This document shows, piece after piece, positions 13,748 through 20,601 of a stretch of DNA of 22,064 nucleotides. The notes below the pieces were generated by a model that worked only from the letters and a program-made list of their open reading frames with translations, ran no database searches and was not told the origin of the DNA. Source of the DNA: an uncultured Garciella sp. (GTDB taxonomy: Bacteria; Bacillota; Clostridia; Eubacteriales; Garciellaceae); the NCBI GenBank assembly GCA_900555725.1, contig USMD01000022.1:1-22064 (forward strand), given 5' to 3'. The number at the start of each line of letters is the position of its first letter. Within the stretch, counting starts at the first letter, position 1. The position numbers and the translations under genes were made by a program.

Positions 13748-15202
13748 TTATTCCTTTATATTGGCAATATTTTTCGCCAATTCCTTTTTATGCTCTAAGT
13801 TTCCTTGTCTAGAAATCATGATTCTTTGAGCTTGTGGAGAACCAGCCCCATGCATTGACTCAGTTCTATATCCTACTGCTGCTGTACCTAAAGATAAATT
13901 CTCAATTAATCGTAATATTCTTAGTCGATTTTCTGTTGAAACAGATTTTACACCTCTTAAATATTTTTCCACGTAGTGTCCCACTTCTTCACTTCTAAAA
14001 TCTTTTTCAGAAGGAGCAGTTACCATTAATCCCCCTGCTATATCTTCTGCTAATCTTACAATTTCATAGGGGAATCTAGTAACATTTTGTTTGCAGACAT
14101 TGGCAAGTAATAGATCTATTAAGTAATTTCCAGATTCTGTTTGATATCCTTGGGAAGAACAAGCGATCCCACAGGCGTATAATGTTTCATTTAAATGAGT
14201 CATTTCAATCAATTTATCCTTAATATGGGAAGCCTTAGGAACTCCATTATATTCTGCCGCCAATGCAGCAGCCCCAATTAATACATCGCCTACTCCCACC
14301 TTACAACCACCATAACTTTGTCTATGATAGCCTGCAAACCTTTCTACCAACATTCCTGCAAATTCTGTTTCCCCATTTAGAAAAATTCTTTCATTAGGAA
14401 CAAAAACATTGTCAAAAACAACCAGCGCTTCCACCCCACCAAATTTTTTATTGCCTAAATCCATATCCACATTTTCTTCTAACTTTCTTGTATCACAGGA
14501 TTGACGACCAATAATCATAGTAATCCCTTCGGCATCCGTTGGAACAGCAAAGGATATGGCATAATCCTTATCTTCCGGCCTCATAGCTTGGGTTGGCATT
14601 ACTAAAACTTCGTGGGAATTTAAAATTCCGGTTTGATGAGCTTTTGCTCCTCTAACAATTACTCCATCTTCTCTTTTTTCCACAACCCTTAAATATAAAT
14701 CTGGGTCTGCCTGTTGACTTGGAGACAATCCCCTATCTCCTTTAGGATCTGTCATTGCCCCGTCTACTGTGTAGTCGTTTTCTTCAACAAATTTTATAAA
14801 ATTTTTAAATCTCTTATTATATTTTGTTTCATATTTTTCATCAATTTCATAAGTTGTACTATATTCCGCATTAAAGGCATCCATCCCAACACATCTCTGA
14901 AAACAGGAAGCAGTCTTTTGTCCTAACAACCTTTGCATTTTTACTTTTTTAATTAAATCATCGGTACTCATGTGAATATTGTTAAATCGATTAATCTTAT
15001 TCCCAGTAATTACAGATGTAGCAGTCATTAAATCTTGATACTCCGGTTGTTGGGCTAATTCATAGGTCATTTTTACTGAATTCATAGAAGGGCGTAATAT
15101 TGGATTATCCACCACATTTTTTATTTTTTCCCCAAACATGTAAACCTGTAAATTTAACTTTCTCAAGCTTTCCTCATATTGCTCCCCTGTCATTAATGCC
15201 AT
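13748..15202 (-). CDS. abfD: 4-hydroxybutyryl-CoA dehydratase / vinylacetyl-CoA delta-isomerase
   Basis: This flavin and [4Fe-4S] radical dehydratase converts 4-hydroxybutyryl-CoA to crotonyl-CoA and isomerises vinylacetyl-CoA. With the start at 15202 it has 484 residues, normal for AbfD. The iron-sulfur ligands known from C. aminobutyricum (C99, C103, H292, C299) are all present one residue later: C100 and C104 in SCFQRCVGMD, then the histidine and cysteine of YHRQSYGGCKVG. FAD-binding acyl-CoA dehydrogenase-like blocks (DGAMTDPKGDRG, VRGAKAHQTG, GRQSCDTRK) are intact, and the C-terminus has the signature SMHGAGSPQAQRIMI. An upstream ATG (15211) touches GAGGAGG directly; 15202 has 9-base spacing and fits known N-termini. 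It is the first gene after a sigma-54 promoter. Confidence 0.97.
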   Translation of the reverse strand: MALMTGEQYEESLRKLNLQVYMFGEKIKNVVDNPILRPSMNSVKMTYELAQQPEYQDLMTATSVITGNKINRFNNIHMSTDDLIKKVKMQRLLGQKTASCFQRCVGMDAFNAEYSTTYEIDEKYETKYNKRFKNFIKFVEENDYTVDGAMTDPKGDRGLSPSQQADPDLYLRVVEKREDGVIVRGAKAHQTGILNSHEVLVMPTQAMRPEDKDYAISFAVPTDAEGITMIIGRQSCDTRKLEENVDMDLGNKKFGGVEALVVFDNVFVPNERIFLNGETEFAGMLVERFAGYHRQSYGGCKVGVGDVLIGAAALAAEYNGVPKASHIKDKLIEMTHLNETLYACGIACSSQGYQTESGNYLIDLLLANVCKQNVTRFPYEIVRLAEDIAGGLMVTAPSEKDFRSEEVGHYVEKYLRGVKSVSTENRLRILRLIENLSLGTAAVGYRTESMHGAGSPQAQRIMISRQGNLEHKKELAKNIANIKE

Positions 15203-15260
15203 TAAAATCATCCTCCTCTTTTACTTATTTTTTATATCGTTTTTACACTTTATTTATATT

Positions 15261-15275
15261 GCAAATCCTATGCCA
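15261..15275 (-). promoter_or_regulatory. Sigma-54 (RpoN/SigL) promoter for the abf operon
   Basis: On the minus strand TGGCAT-AGGAT-TTGC, followed by AA, matches the consensus TGGCAC-N5-TTGC at 9 of 10 informative bases, with the invariant GG and GC correctly spaced. It ends 58 bases before the chosen abfD start and lies about 180 bases downstream of the PAS-type activator gene. This is the better of the two sigma-54 sites in the window. Confidence 0.8.
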
Positions 15276-15409
15276 TATCTTTTCTTTCTGCATATATCCC
15301 TAAAATCCATAACAACCATAACTATTTAAATTTTTATTCATTTATTTTTTGATGCAATTTTACAACGAAATAACAAATTAATTCTTAGAAATGATATTAT
15401 TTGATCAAA

Positions 15410-15455
15410 AAAACAATAAGTTGCAATTTTGCACTAAGTGCAAAACTGCAACTTA
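15410..15455 (-). terminator. Terminator of the PAS-type activator gene; near-perfect palindrome
   Basis: Arms 15417-15434 and 15438-15455 pair over 18 positions with a single mismatch and a 3-base loop, followed on the minus strand by TTG and seven T. The far base of the stem includes the activator's own TAA stop (15455-15453). The core TTTGCAC-TAA-GTGCAAA is a dyad about 165 bases upstream of the abfD promoter, so it could also serve as an activator site. The stretch 15276-15409 between it and the promoter holds no gene that I can see. Confidence 0.8.
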
Positions 15456-16898
15456 CAAACCATGATACCTTTGCCTTTTTCGAACAAAGGTGGAAGGATG
15501 CATTCCTAAATAATTTGCCGCATCTCTTACATTGCCGAATTTTTCATATGCCCTATCCATAATATTCTTCTCATATTTTTTGATTAATCGATCCAAGTGT
15601 ATTTTCCCAGAAGAAAATTCAATATCCGGCATGGTCAAAGAGAGGTCTAAATCCATTGGTAAATCTTTTAAGGTGATCACATCAGAATCGCTCCCTGCCA
15701 CAAGTCTTGTAACCATATTTTTAAGCTCTCTTATATTTCCTGGCCATTTATATCTGATAAGAGCGTTTATAACCTCTTGATCTATTTCTTTATGAAAACC
15801 TAGCTTTTGATTCATTTTCTCAAGAAAATGTTCTATTAGCAAAGGAATATCTTTTGATCTTTCTCGAAGAGAAGGAATCAAAATTGGAAAAACATTTAAT
15901 CTATAATATAAGTCCTCTCGAAATAATTTTTTCTTAACCATATCCTCCAGATTTCTGTTAGTAGCGGCAATCACTCTAATATCTACTTTTATAGGTTTAT
16001 TTCCACCTACTCTAATAATTTCCCCCTCTTGTAATACCCTTAGAAACTTTACTTGCATATCTAAAGAAAGTTCTCCTATTTCATCTAAAAATACCGTACC
16101 GCCATTGGCTGTTTCAAAAATTCCCATTTTCCCTTTTCTATCTGCTCCTGTAAAAGCTCCCTTTTCATATCCAAACAATTGACTTTCTATAAGACTCTCA
16201 GGCATAGCTCCACAATCAACTTTAAAAAAATATTTATTCCTTCTACTGCTATGTTCATATATAAATCTTGCCATTACTTCTTTCCCAACTCCTGATTCCC
16301 CTAATAATAAAACAATTAGATCCATACATGCAACTTTTTTTGCTTTTGCCAACATTTCTAACATATTTTTATCCTTAGTAATAATTTTCATATTTCGAAG
16401 TTCCTGGGATTTAATAGATTCAATTTCTGAATAATATCTCTTTGTTATTTTTTCATTTTGGGCAAGTTTTTCCTTCAATTCATTTAACTTGGTAATATCC
16501 CGTACATTAGTAACTACCATAGTTATGTTATCAATTTTATCAAATACAGGATTTGAAGATATTAGAACCGTTTTTCCGTTATTAAAAGTCTGTTCTATGG
16601 TAACGGATTCTTTTGTTTCTAATACCAATAATGTTCCTGACTGCGAAATAATTCCATCCTTTACAATATCACTCATATTTCTTCCTATCATATCTTTTCT
16701 TTTAACACCAGTTATTTCTTCATAGGATTTATTCACCAAGATAGTATTGGCATCCCCATCTGTAATATAAATTCCATCATAAGAATTTTCAATAATTGCA
16801 TCAAGCTGTGAACATATCATCTTCATTTTCTTTATTTGGCCATTTTCACCCTTATCTCTTTCTTGATAAAAAAACCTTCCCTCATCAAGATTATTCAT
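15453..16898 (-). CDS. Sigma-54-dependent transcriptional activator, PAS-AAA+-Fis HTH
   Basis: This 481-residue enhancer-binding protein has one PAS domain (about 28-135: LDAIIENSYDGIYITDGDAN to VVTNVRDIT), a short coiled linker, and an AAA+ module with Walker A GESGVGKE at residue 200, the canonical sigma-54-contact loop GAFTGA at 247-252, and Walker B FLDEIGE. The C-terminal Fis-type helix-turn-helix reads FGNVRDAANYLGMHPSTFV. There is no receiver or CBS domain, so induction is probably by a ligand or redox cue at the PAS domain. GGAGGAG precedes the ATG. Its gene lies immediately upstream of the abfD sigma-54 promoter on the same strand, making the abf operon the obvious target. A palindrome ATAAC-GTA-GTTAT at about 16919-16931 lies just upstream of its ribosome-binding site. 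Confidence 0.95.
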   Translation of the reverse strand: MNNLDEGRFFYQERDKGENGQIKKMKMICSQLDAIIENSYDGIYITDGDANTILVNKSYEEITGVKRKDMIGRNMSDIVKDGIISQSGTLLVLETKESVTIEQTFNNGKTVLISSNPVFDKIDNITMVVTNVRDITKLNELKEKLAQNEKITKRYYSEIESIKSQELRNMKIITKDKNMLEMLAKAKKVACMDLIVLLLGESGVGKEVMARFIYEHSSRRNKYFFKVDCGAMPESLIESQLFGYEKGAFTGADRKGKMGIFETANGGTVFLDEIGELSLDMQVKFLRVLQEGEIIRVGGNKPIKVDIRVIAATNRNLEDMVKKKLFREDLYYRLNVFPILIPSLRERSKDIPLLIEHFLEKMNQKLGFHKEIDQEVINALIRYKWPGNIRELKNMVTRLVAGSDSDVITLKDLPMDLDLSLTMPDIEFSSGKIHLDRLIKKYEKNIMDRAYEKFGNVRDAANYLGMHPSTFVRKRQRYHGL

Positions 16899-16965
16899 TT
16901 AGACTCCTCCCCATATAAATAACGTAGTTATCTAAGCACTAAGGAAAAAACAAAACAACTTTAAT

Positions 16966-16991
16966 AAAAGACATCCCTAAACAGAGATGCC
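16966..16991 (-). terminator. Intrinsic terminator of the LUD-domain gene
   Basis: On the minus strand GGCATCTC-TGTTTA-GGGATGTC forms an 8-bp stem including two G-U pairs, followed by TTTTATT. It lies about 40 bases after the LUD gene stop and separates that gene from the downstream activator gene. Confidence 0.7.
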
Positions 16992-17032
16992 TTCCTATGA
17001 AAATATATTTTACTTCATCTATTATAGTTTCC

Positions 17033-17674
17033 CTAATATCCTAGTTCCTCATTTACAATAATTACATGGATTCTGTTAGGAATCCCTTGTCTTTTAATCA
17101 CGGTGTATTCATTACAAATCCTATTAGGACTACTGCAATCAGCACAATGTCCTGTTTTTGCACAAGGGTTGATATTCCCAAGCCTTACATTATTAGCTGG
17201 AGAAGCGATGGATTTTACCCTTTTAATGGCCTCCTCTAAATCCACCACTAGCTTGTTAATCCCTACCACTACAATTACTTTCTTCGGTCCATAAAGCATG
17301 GCAGCTACTCGGTTTCCCGTACCATCTACATTATAAAGTTCCCCTTGCTCTGTAATGGCATTAGAGCTTACTAAATACCCATCGGCAAAGAAACTCTTTC
17401 GAAAGACTTCATTTCGCCCTTCTGCATCCATGTTCTCTGCATATCGATCTAAAAATTCATAGTCCCCATTTCGAAGAAGATCAATGGCCCCTATTTCAAA
17501 TAAAGTCATAGAACCCCCTACTGCTACTACATCTCCTTTATGCAAAAGTTCTTTGACTTTTTCTAGGGCTTCTTTTTTATCCTCTACAAAATACCCTTGC
17601 ATATTGTTTTTTTCTAAATTTTCAATGGTCTTTTGCACCCTTTTTTGGGTGACAAATACAAGATTTTGATCCAT
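17033..17674 (-). CDS. LUD-domain (LutC/YkgG-like, DUF162) protein
   Basis: The 213-residue protein matches single-domain LUD proteins, relatives of LutC and the N-terminal part of LutB, often annotated as lactate utilization proteins. Typical features are VGGSMTLFEIG near residue 53, DGYLVSSNAITEQGELYNVDGTGNRVAAMLYGPKKVIVVVG in the middle, and SPANNVRLG near the C-terminus. A cysteine motif C-x5-C-x2-C-x6-C (PCAKTGHCADCSSPNRIC) sits after the core, suggesting an Fe-S or metal site; LutC itself lacks an obvious counterpart, so this is a distinct subfamily. AAGGGGG precedes the ATG. It is monocistronic, with its own promoter (17703-17731) and terminator. Its substrate is unknown and a link to hydroxybutyrate metabolism is only suggested by position. 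Confidence 0.85.
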   Translation of the reverse strand: MDQNLVFVTQKRVQKTIENLEKNNMQGYFVEDKKEALEKVKELLHKGDVVAVGGSMTLFEIGAIDLLRNGDYEFLDRYAENMDAEGRNEVFRKSFFADGYLVSSNAITEQGELYNVDGTGNRVAAMLYGPKKVIVVVGINKLVVDLEEAIKRVKSIASPANNVRLGNINPCAKTGHCADCSSPNRICNEYTVIKRQGIPNRIHVIIVNEELGY

Positions 17675-17702
17675 TTTTATCCCCCTTTTCTTAGATGAAT
17701 CT

Positions 17703-17739
17703 ATTATGCTAGTTACATCATTTCAAATCAACCAGCATA
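17703..17739 (-). promoter_or_regulatory. Sigma-A promoter with overlapping inverted repeat, upstream of the LUD gene
   Basis: On the minus strand TTGATT (17731-17726), a 17-base spacer, and CATAAT (17708-17703) form a good housekeeping promoter. An inverted repeat TATGCTAGTT (17705-17714) / AACCAGCATA (17730-17739), 9 of 10 paired, covers both promoter elements, as expected of a repressor operator. The stretch 17740-17938 toward thrC holds no gene that I can see. Confidence 0.5.
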
Positions 17740-17938
17740 ACCAATTCAATGAATTCTCATCTCTATCCTATTACTTCTATCTATAGGTATGCAATTCCTT
17801 TATTAAATAGGAAAAACTGCAATTGCCCTCTACTTTATTTAAATTTATTATATTTCCTAGACTACTTCTATGTCAATTCCGTCTCCTTTAGATTATCCAC
17901 TATTTAAAAACATTTGTATTCCAATCATGCTCATTTTG

Positions 17939-17947
17939 TGTTATACT
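17939..17947 (+). promoter_or_regulatory. Extended -10 promoter for thrC
   Basis: TG-T-TATACT at 17939-17947 is a good extended -10 element, with no convincing -35 at standard spacing. Transcription would start near 17954, giving a leader of about 46 bases. That is too short for a T-box or riboswitch, and I see neither. Confidence 0.45.
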
Positions 17948-17999
17948 AACCATATTAAAAAATTTCAACACTTTGATTTTACTAAGGGGGTTTACAGCC

Positions 18000-19478
18000 A
18001 TGGACTATGTCAGCACTCGAAATAAAAATTTAAAAATAACTTCTTGTCAAGCCATTTTACAGGGAATTTCTGAAGACGGGGGACTTTTTTTACCTGAGAA
18101 AATTCCTGTATTAAAAGAAGATCTTAATCAATTACTTCCTATGGATTATAAAGATTTAGCCTTTACCATTATGAAATATTTTTTTACCGACTTCGAAGAA
18201 AGGGAATTAAGAAGCTGCATCCAAAAAGCCTATGATAATAAATTTGATACCCCAGTCATCGTACCTGTGGTAAAAAAGAAAGATGTGTATTTCTTAGAGC
18301 TTTTTCATGGGCCCACCTTGGCCTTTAAGGATATAGCTTTGTCCATCCTACCTCATTTATTAACCACTGCCTTAAACAAGCTAAAGATAAATAAGGAAGT
18401 CCTTATTTTAACAGCTACCTCTGGAGATACCGGAAAAGCAGCACTACAGGCCTTTTCTAATGTAAATCAGGTAAGAATTATGGTATTTTATCCCCAGAAG
18501 GGGGTCAGTGAAATCCAAAAAAGGCAGATGATTACCCACGAGGGAAGCAATACTCGAGTGGTAGGCATTGAAGGCAACTTTGATGATGCCCAAAGTGGAG
18601 TAAAAAAATTGTTTCATGATCCAGACCTCAAGGAAAAATTAGATCAAAATAATATCATGCTTTCCTCTGCCAATTCTATTAATATTGGAAGGTTAATTCC
18701 CCAAGTAGTGTATTATTTCTATGGGTATCTAAATCTGTTGAAAAATAAAGAAATTCATTCCGGAGAAAATATCAATGTAGTAGTACCTACTGGAAACTTT
18801 GGAAATATTCTAGCAGCCTATTATGCAAAAAAAATGGGATTGCCCATTCACAAACTCATCTGTGCTTCCAATGAAAATAATGTACTCACAGACTTTTTTA
18901 GAAGGGGAGAATATGATGTCCATCGGTCCTTTAAAATGACCAGCTCCCCTTCCATGGATATCCTAATCTCTAGTAACTTAGAGCGACTATTGTTTGAAAT
19001 CTCCGGTGGAGATGATACCCTGACCAAAAAATTGATCTCTAGCCTGCAGTCTAAAGGGAAATATACCATTACAAAGTCTATGGAAGAAAGACTAGAAGAT
19101 TTTTATGGGAATTTCGCCTGGGAAGAAGAAGTCTTTGAAAGTATTTCTAAATTATTTCAAAATACAGACTATGTGATGGATCCCCATACAGCAGTTGCCT
19201 ATAAGGTTTATGAAAAGTACCAGGAAAAAACAAGAGATGCCACAAAAACCCTCATTGCCTCTACTGCTAATCCTTTTAAATTCGGAAAAAGTGTAGGAAA
19301 AGCCTTAGGACTAGAGATAGTAAAAGATGATTTTCAAATATTAGATAAAATTTCTGATGTAGCAAAATTAGAGATTCCGAAAAACATCAAGGAACTCAAA
19401 AATAAAAAAATTCTCCATCCCTATTCCTGCAAAAAAGAGGAAATGCAAGAGATGGTAGCAGATTTTGTGAAGGTGTAG
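18000..19478 (+). CDS. thrC: Threonine synthase
   Basis: This 492-residue PLP enzyme converts O-phosphohomoserine to threonine. It has the longer threonine synthase architecture: the N-terminus reads STRNKNLKITSCQAILQGISEDGGLFLPE, the PLP lysine lies in FHGPTLAFKDIALS, the phosphate and substrate loops are in LTATSGDTGKAAL and VPTGNFGNILAAYYAKKMGLP, and STANPFKFGKSV is near the C-terminus. A TTG at 17973 would extend the frame by nine residues, but AAGGGGG (17984-17990) sits 9 bases before the ATG at 18000, which is therefore the start. thrB follows directly, so the two form a threonine biosynthesis operon. It is divergent from the LUD gene and unrelated in function to the fermentation genes to its left. 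Confidence 0.96.
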   Translation: MDYVSTRNKNLKITSCQAILQGISEDGGLFLPEKIPVLKEDLNQLLPMDYKDLAFTIMKYFFTDFEERELRSCIQKAYDNKFDTPVIVPVVKKKDVYFLELFHGPTLAFKDIALSILPHLLTTALNKLKINKEVLILTATSGDTGKAALQAFSNVNQVRIMVFYPQKGVSEIQKRQMITHEGSNTRVVGIEGNFDDAQSGVKKLFHDPDLKEKLDQNNIMLSSANSINIGRLIPQVVYYFYGYLNLLKNKEIHSGENINVVVPTGNFGNILAAYYAKKMGLPIHKLICASNENNVLTDFFRRGEYDVHRSFKMTSSPSMDILISSNLERLLFEISGGDDTLTKKLISSLQSKGKYTITKSMEERLEDFYGNFAWEEEVFESISKLFQNTDYVMDPHTAVAYKVYEKYQEKTRDATKTLIASTANPFKFGKSVGKALGLEIVKDDFQILDKISDVAKLEIPKNIKELKNKKILHPYSCKKEEMQEMVADFVKV

Positions 19479-19487
19479 GTGTCTATC

Positions 19488-20369
19488 ATGATAAGAGTCA
19501 GTGTACCAGCAACTAGTGCCAATATGGGACCAGGCTTTGACTGTATGGGAATTGCCTTAAATCTATATAATACCTTTACCATAGAAGAAATAGAGGAGGG
19601 TCTCAATATCTCCGACTGTCCTCAGGAGCTTTGTAATGAAAATAATTTAATTTATCAATCCATGTTAAAATGCTTTCAAGTCATTGGTTATCAGCCAAAA
19701 GGATATAACATTACGATCCAAACTAAAATTCCCCTATCTAGAGGTCTAGGCAGCAGTGCCACCTGTATTATCGGCGGAGTACTCGCTGCCAATGAAATTG
19801 CAGGAAGTCCCCTAAACAAAGAGGAACTTCTTTCTATTGCTAATAAAATAGAGGGGCATCCCGATAATATTGCCCCTGCCCTTTTTGGAGGAATGATTCT
19901 GTCTATCTGTAAGAAAGATCAAATTTATTATAATAAACTCCAACTACCAGAAGAATTGAAGTTTTGTGCTCTGATTCCAGATTTTTCTTTATCGACCCAC
20001 GCAGCAAGGGAAATATTACCTAAAGAAATATCTTATGAAGACGCGATATTTAATATAGGCCATTCTTCCCTATTGGTATCGGCTTTGTTAAATAGAAATT
20101 ATAGTGTGCTAAAGCATGCTTGTGAAGATCGGATACATCAGCCTTATCGGGGAAAACTTATTGCTAACTATAAAGAAATTGTAGAGAAATGCAAAGAGCT
20201 TGATAGCTTATGTGTCTTTTTAAGTGGAGCAGGTCCTACTATTATGACAATCCTGAAGCAGGGAAATGATGATTTTGTCCCCTTAATGAAAAAATATCTA
20301 GAGACTCTTCCCCATCACTGGGATATTATAGAGTTACAAATAGATCCTATGGGAGCTATGATAGTTTAA
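19488..20369 (+). CDS. thrB: Homoserine kinase
   Basis: This 293-residue GHMP-family kinase phosphorylates homoserine with ATP, supplying ThrC. Motif 1 is VSVPATSANMGPGFDCMG at the N-terminus, the ATP-binding motif 2 is PLSRGLGSSATCIIGG, EGHPDNIAPALFGG follows, and motif 3 near the C-terminus is LSGAGPTIM. A GTG at 19479 begins immediately after the thrC stop, but the ATG at 19488 has a better-placed AGGTG (6-base gap) and gives the usual MIRVSVPATSAN start. Length is normal for the family. The TAA stop at 20369 is followed immediately, in the same frame, by remnants of a DMT transporter, so the 3' boundary looks like a deletion junction although ThrB itself appears complete. Confidence 0.95.
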   Translation: MIRVSVPATSANMGPGFDCMGIALNLYNTFTIEEIEEGLNISDCPQELCNENNLIYQSMLKCFQVIGYQPKGYNITIQTKIPLSRGLGSSATCIIGGVLAANEIAGSPLNKEELLSIANKIEGHPDNIAPALFGGMILSICKKDQIYYNKLQLPEELKFCALIPDFSLSTHAAREILPKEISYEDAIFNIGHSSLLVSALLNRNYSVLKHACEDRIHQPYRGKLIANYKEIVEKCKELDSLCVFLSGAGPTIMTILKQGNDDFVPLMKKYLETLPHHWDIIELQIDPMGAMIV

Positions 20370-20555
20370 GCCAGTATTTTACACCCTTGGAAAATTTGAA
20401 TTTCGAGTGTTTTTACAAACCTTGGAACGATAATCTCTATTATTGCAGGAGTTATATTCCTAAGGGAAAATATTTATTATTACCATATCATTGGCTCGAT
20501 TTTTATTATCAGTGGTATAATTGGGGTGAATTATTTCAATAAAGTAGAAGAATAA
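20370..20555 (+). pseudogene. Remnant C-terminus of an EamA/DMT-family transporter
   Basis: Read in frame directly after the thrB stop, this stretch gives ASILHPWKI, an in-frame TGA at 20397-20399, then ISSVFTNLGTIISIIAGVIF and LRENIYYYHIIGSIFIISG, ending NYFNKVEE and TAA at 20553-20555. That is the pattern of the last two membrane helices of an EamA (drug/metabolite transporter) protein: a VFTNLGTIISIIAGVIFLRE helix with the conserved Glu, then HIIGSIFIISGIIGV. It lacks a start codon and ribosome-binding site, has an internal stop, and about 80 percent of a normal 300-residue transporter is missing. It is best read as the tail left after a deletion that fused it to the end of thrB. The resemblance was judged by eye. 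Confidence 0.7.
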
Positions 20556-20562
20556 AAGTAGA

Positions 20563-20589
20563 AAAGATCCCCTAACAAAGGGGACCTTT
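20563..20589. terminator. Bidirectional terminator between thrB and the ABC genes
   Basis: AAAGATCCCC (20563-20572) pairs with GGGGACCTTT (20580-20589) over 10 positions including one G-U on the minus strand, with a 7-base loop. On the minus strand it is followed by TCTACTTTTATT, and on the plus strand by ATTAATTAGAATTTATTTTTG. It separates two convergent transcription units. Confidence 0.7.
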
Positions 20590-20601
20590 ATTAATTAGAA
20601 T

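Noticed and set aside
13748..15202. Annotation of abfD as a 4-hydroxyphenylacetate 3-monooxygenase-type flavoprotein, the broader family
   Set aside because: The Cys/Cys/His/Cys cluster ligands and the QRCVGMD and YHRQSYGGC motifs are specific to 4-hydroxybutyryl-CoA dehydratases.
17675..17999. A T-box or threonine riboswitch upstream of thrC
   Set aside because: The probable promoter leaves a leader of about 46 bases, and no T-box bulge sequence (TGGN) or specifier hairpin was seen.
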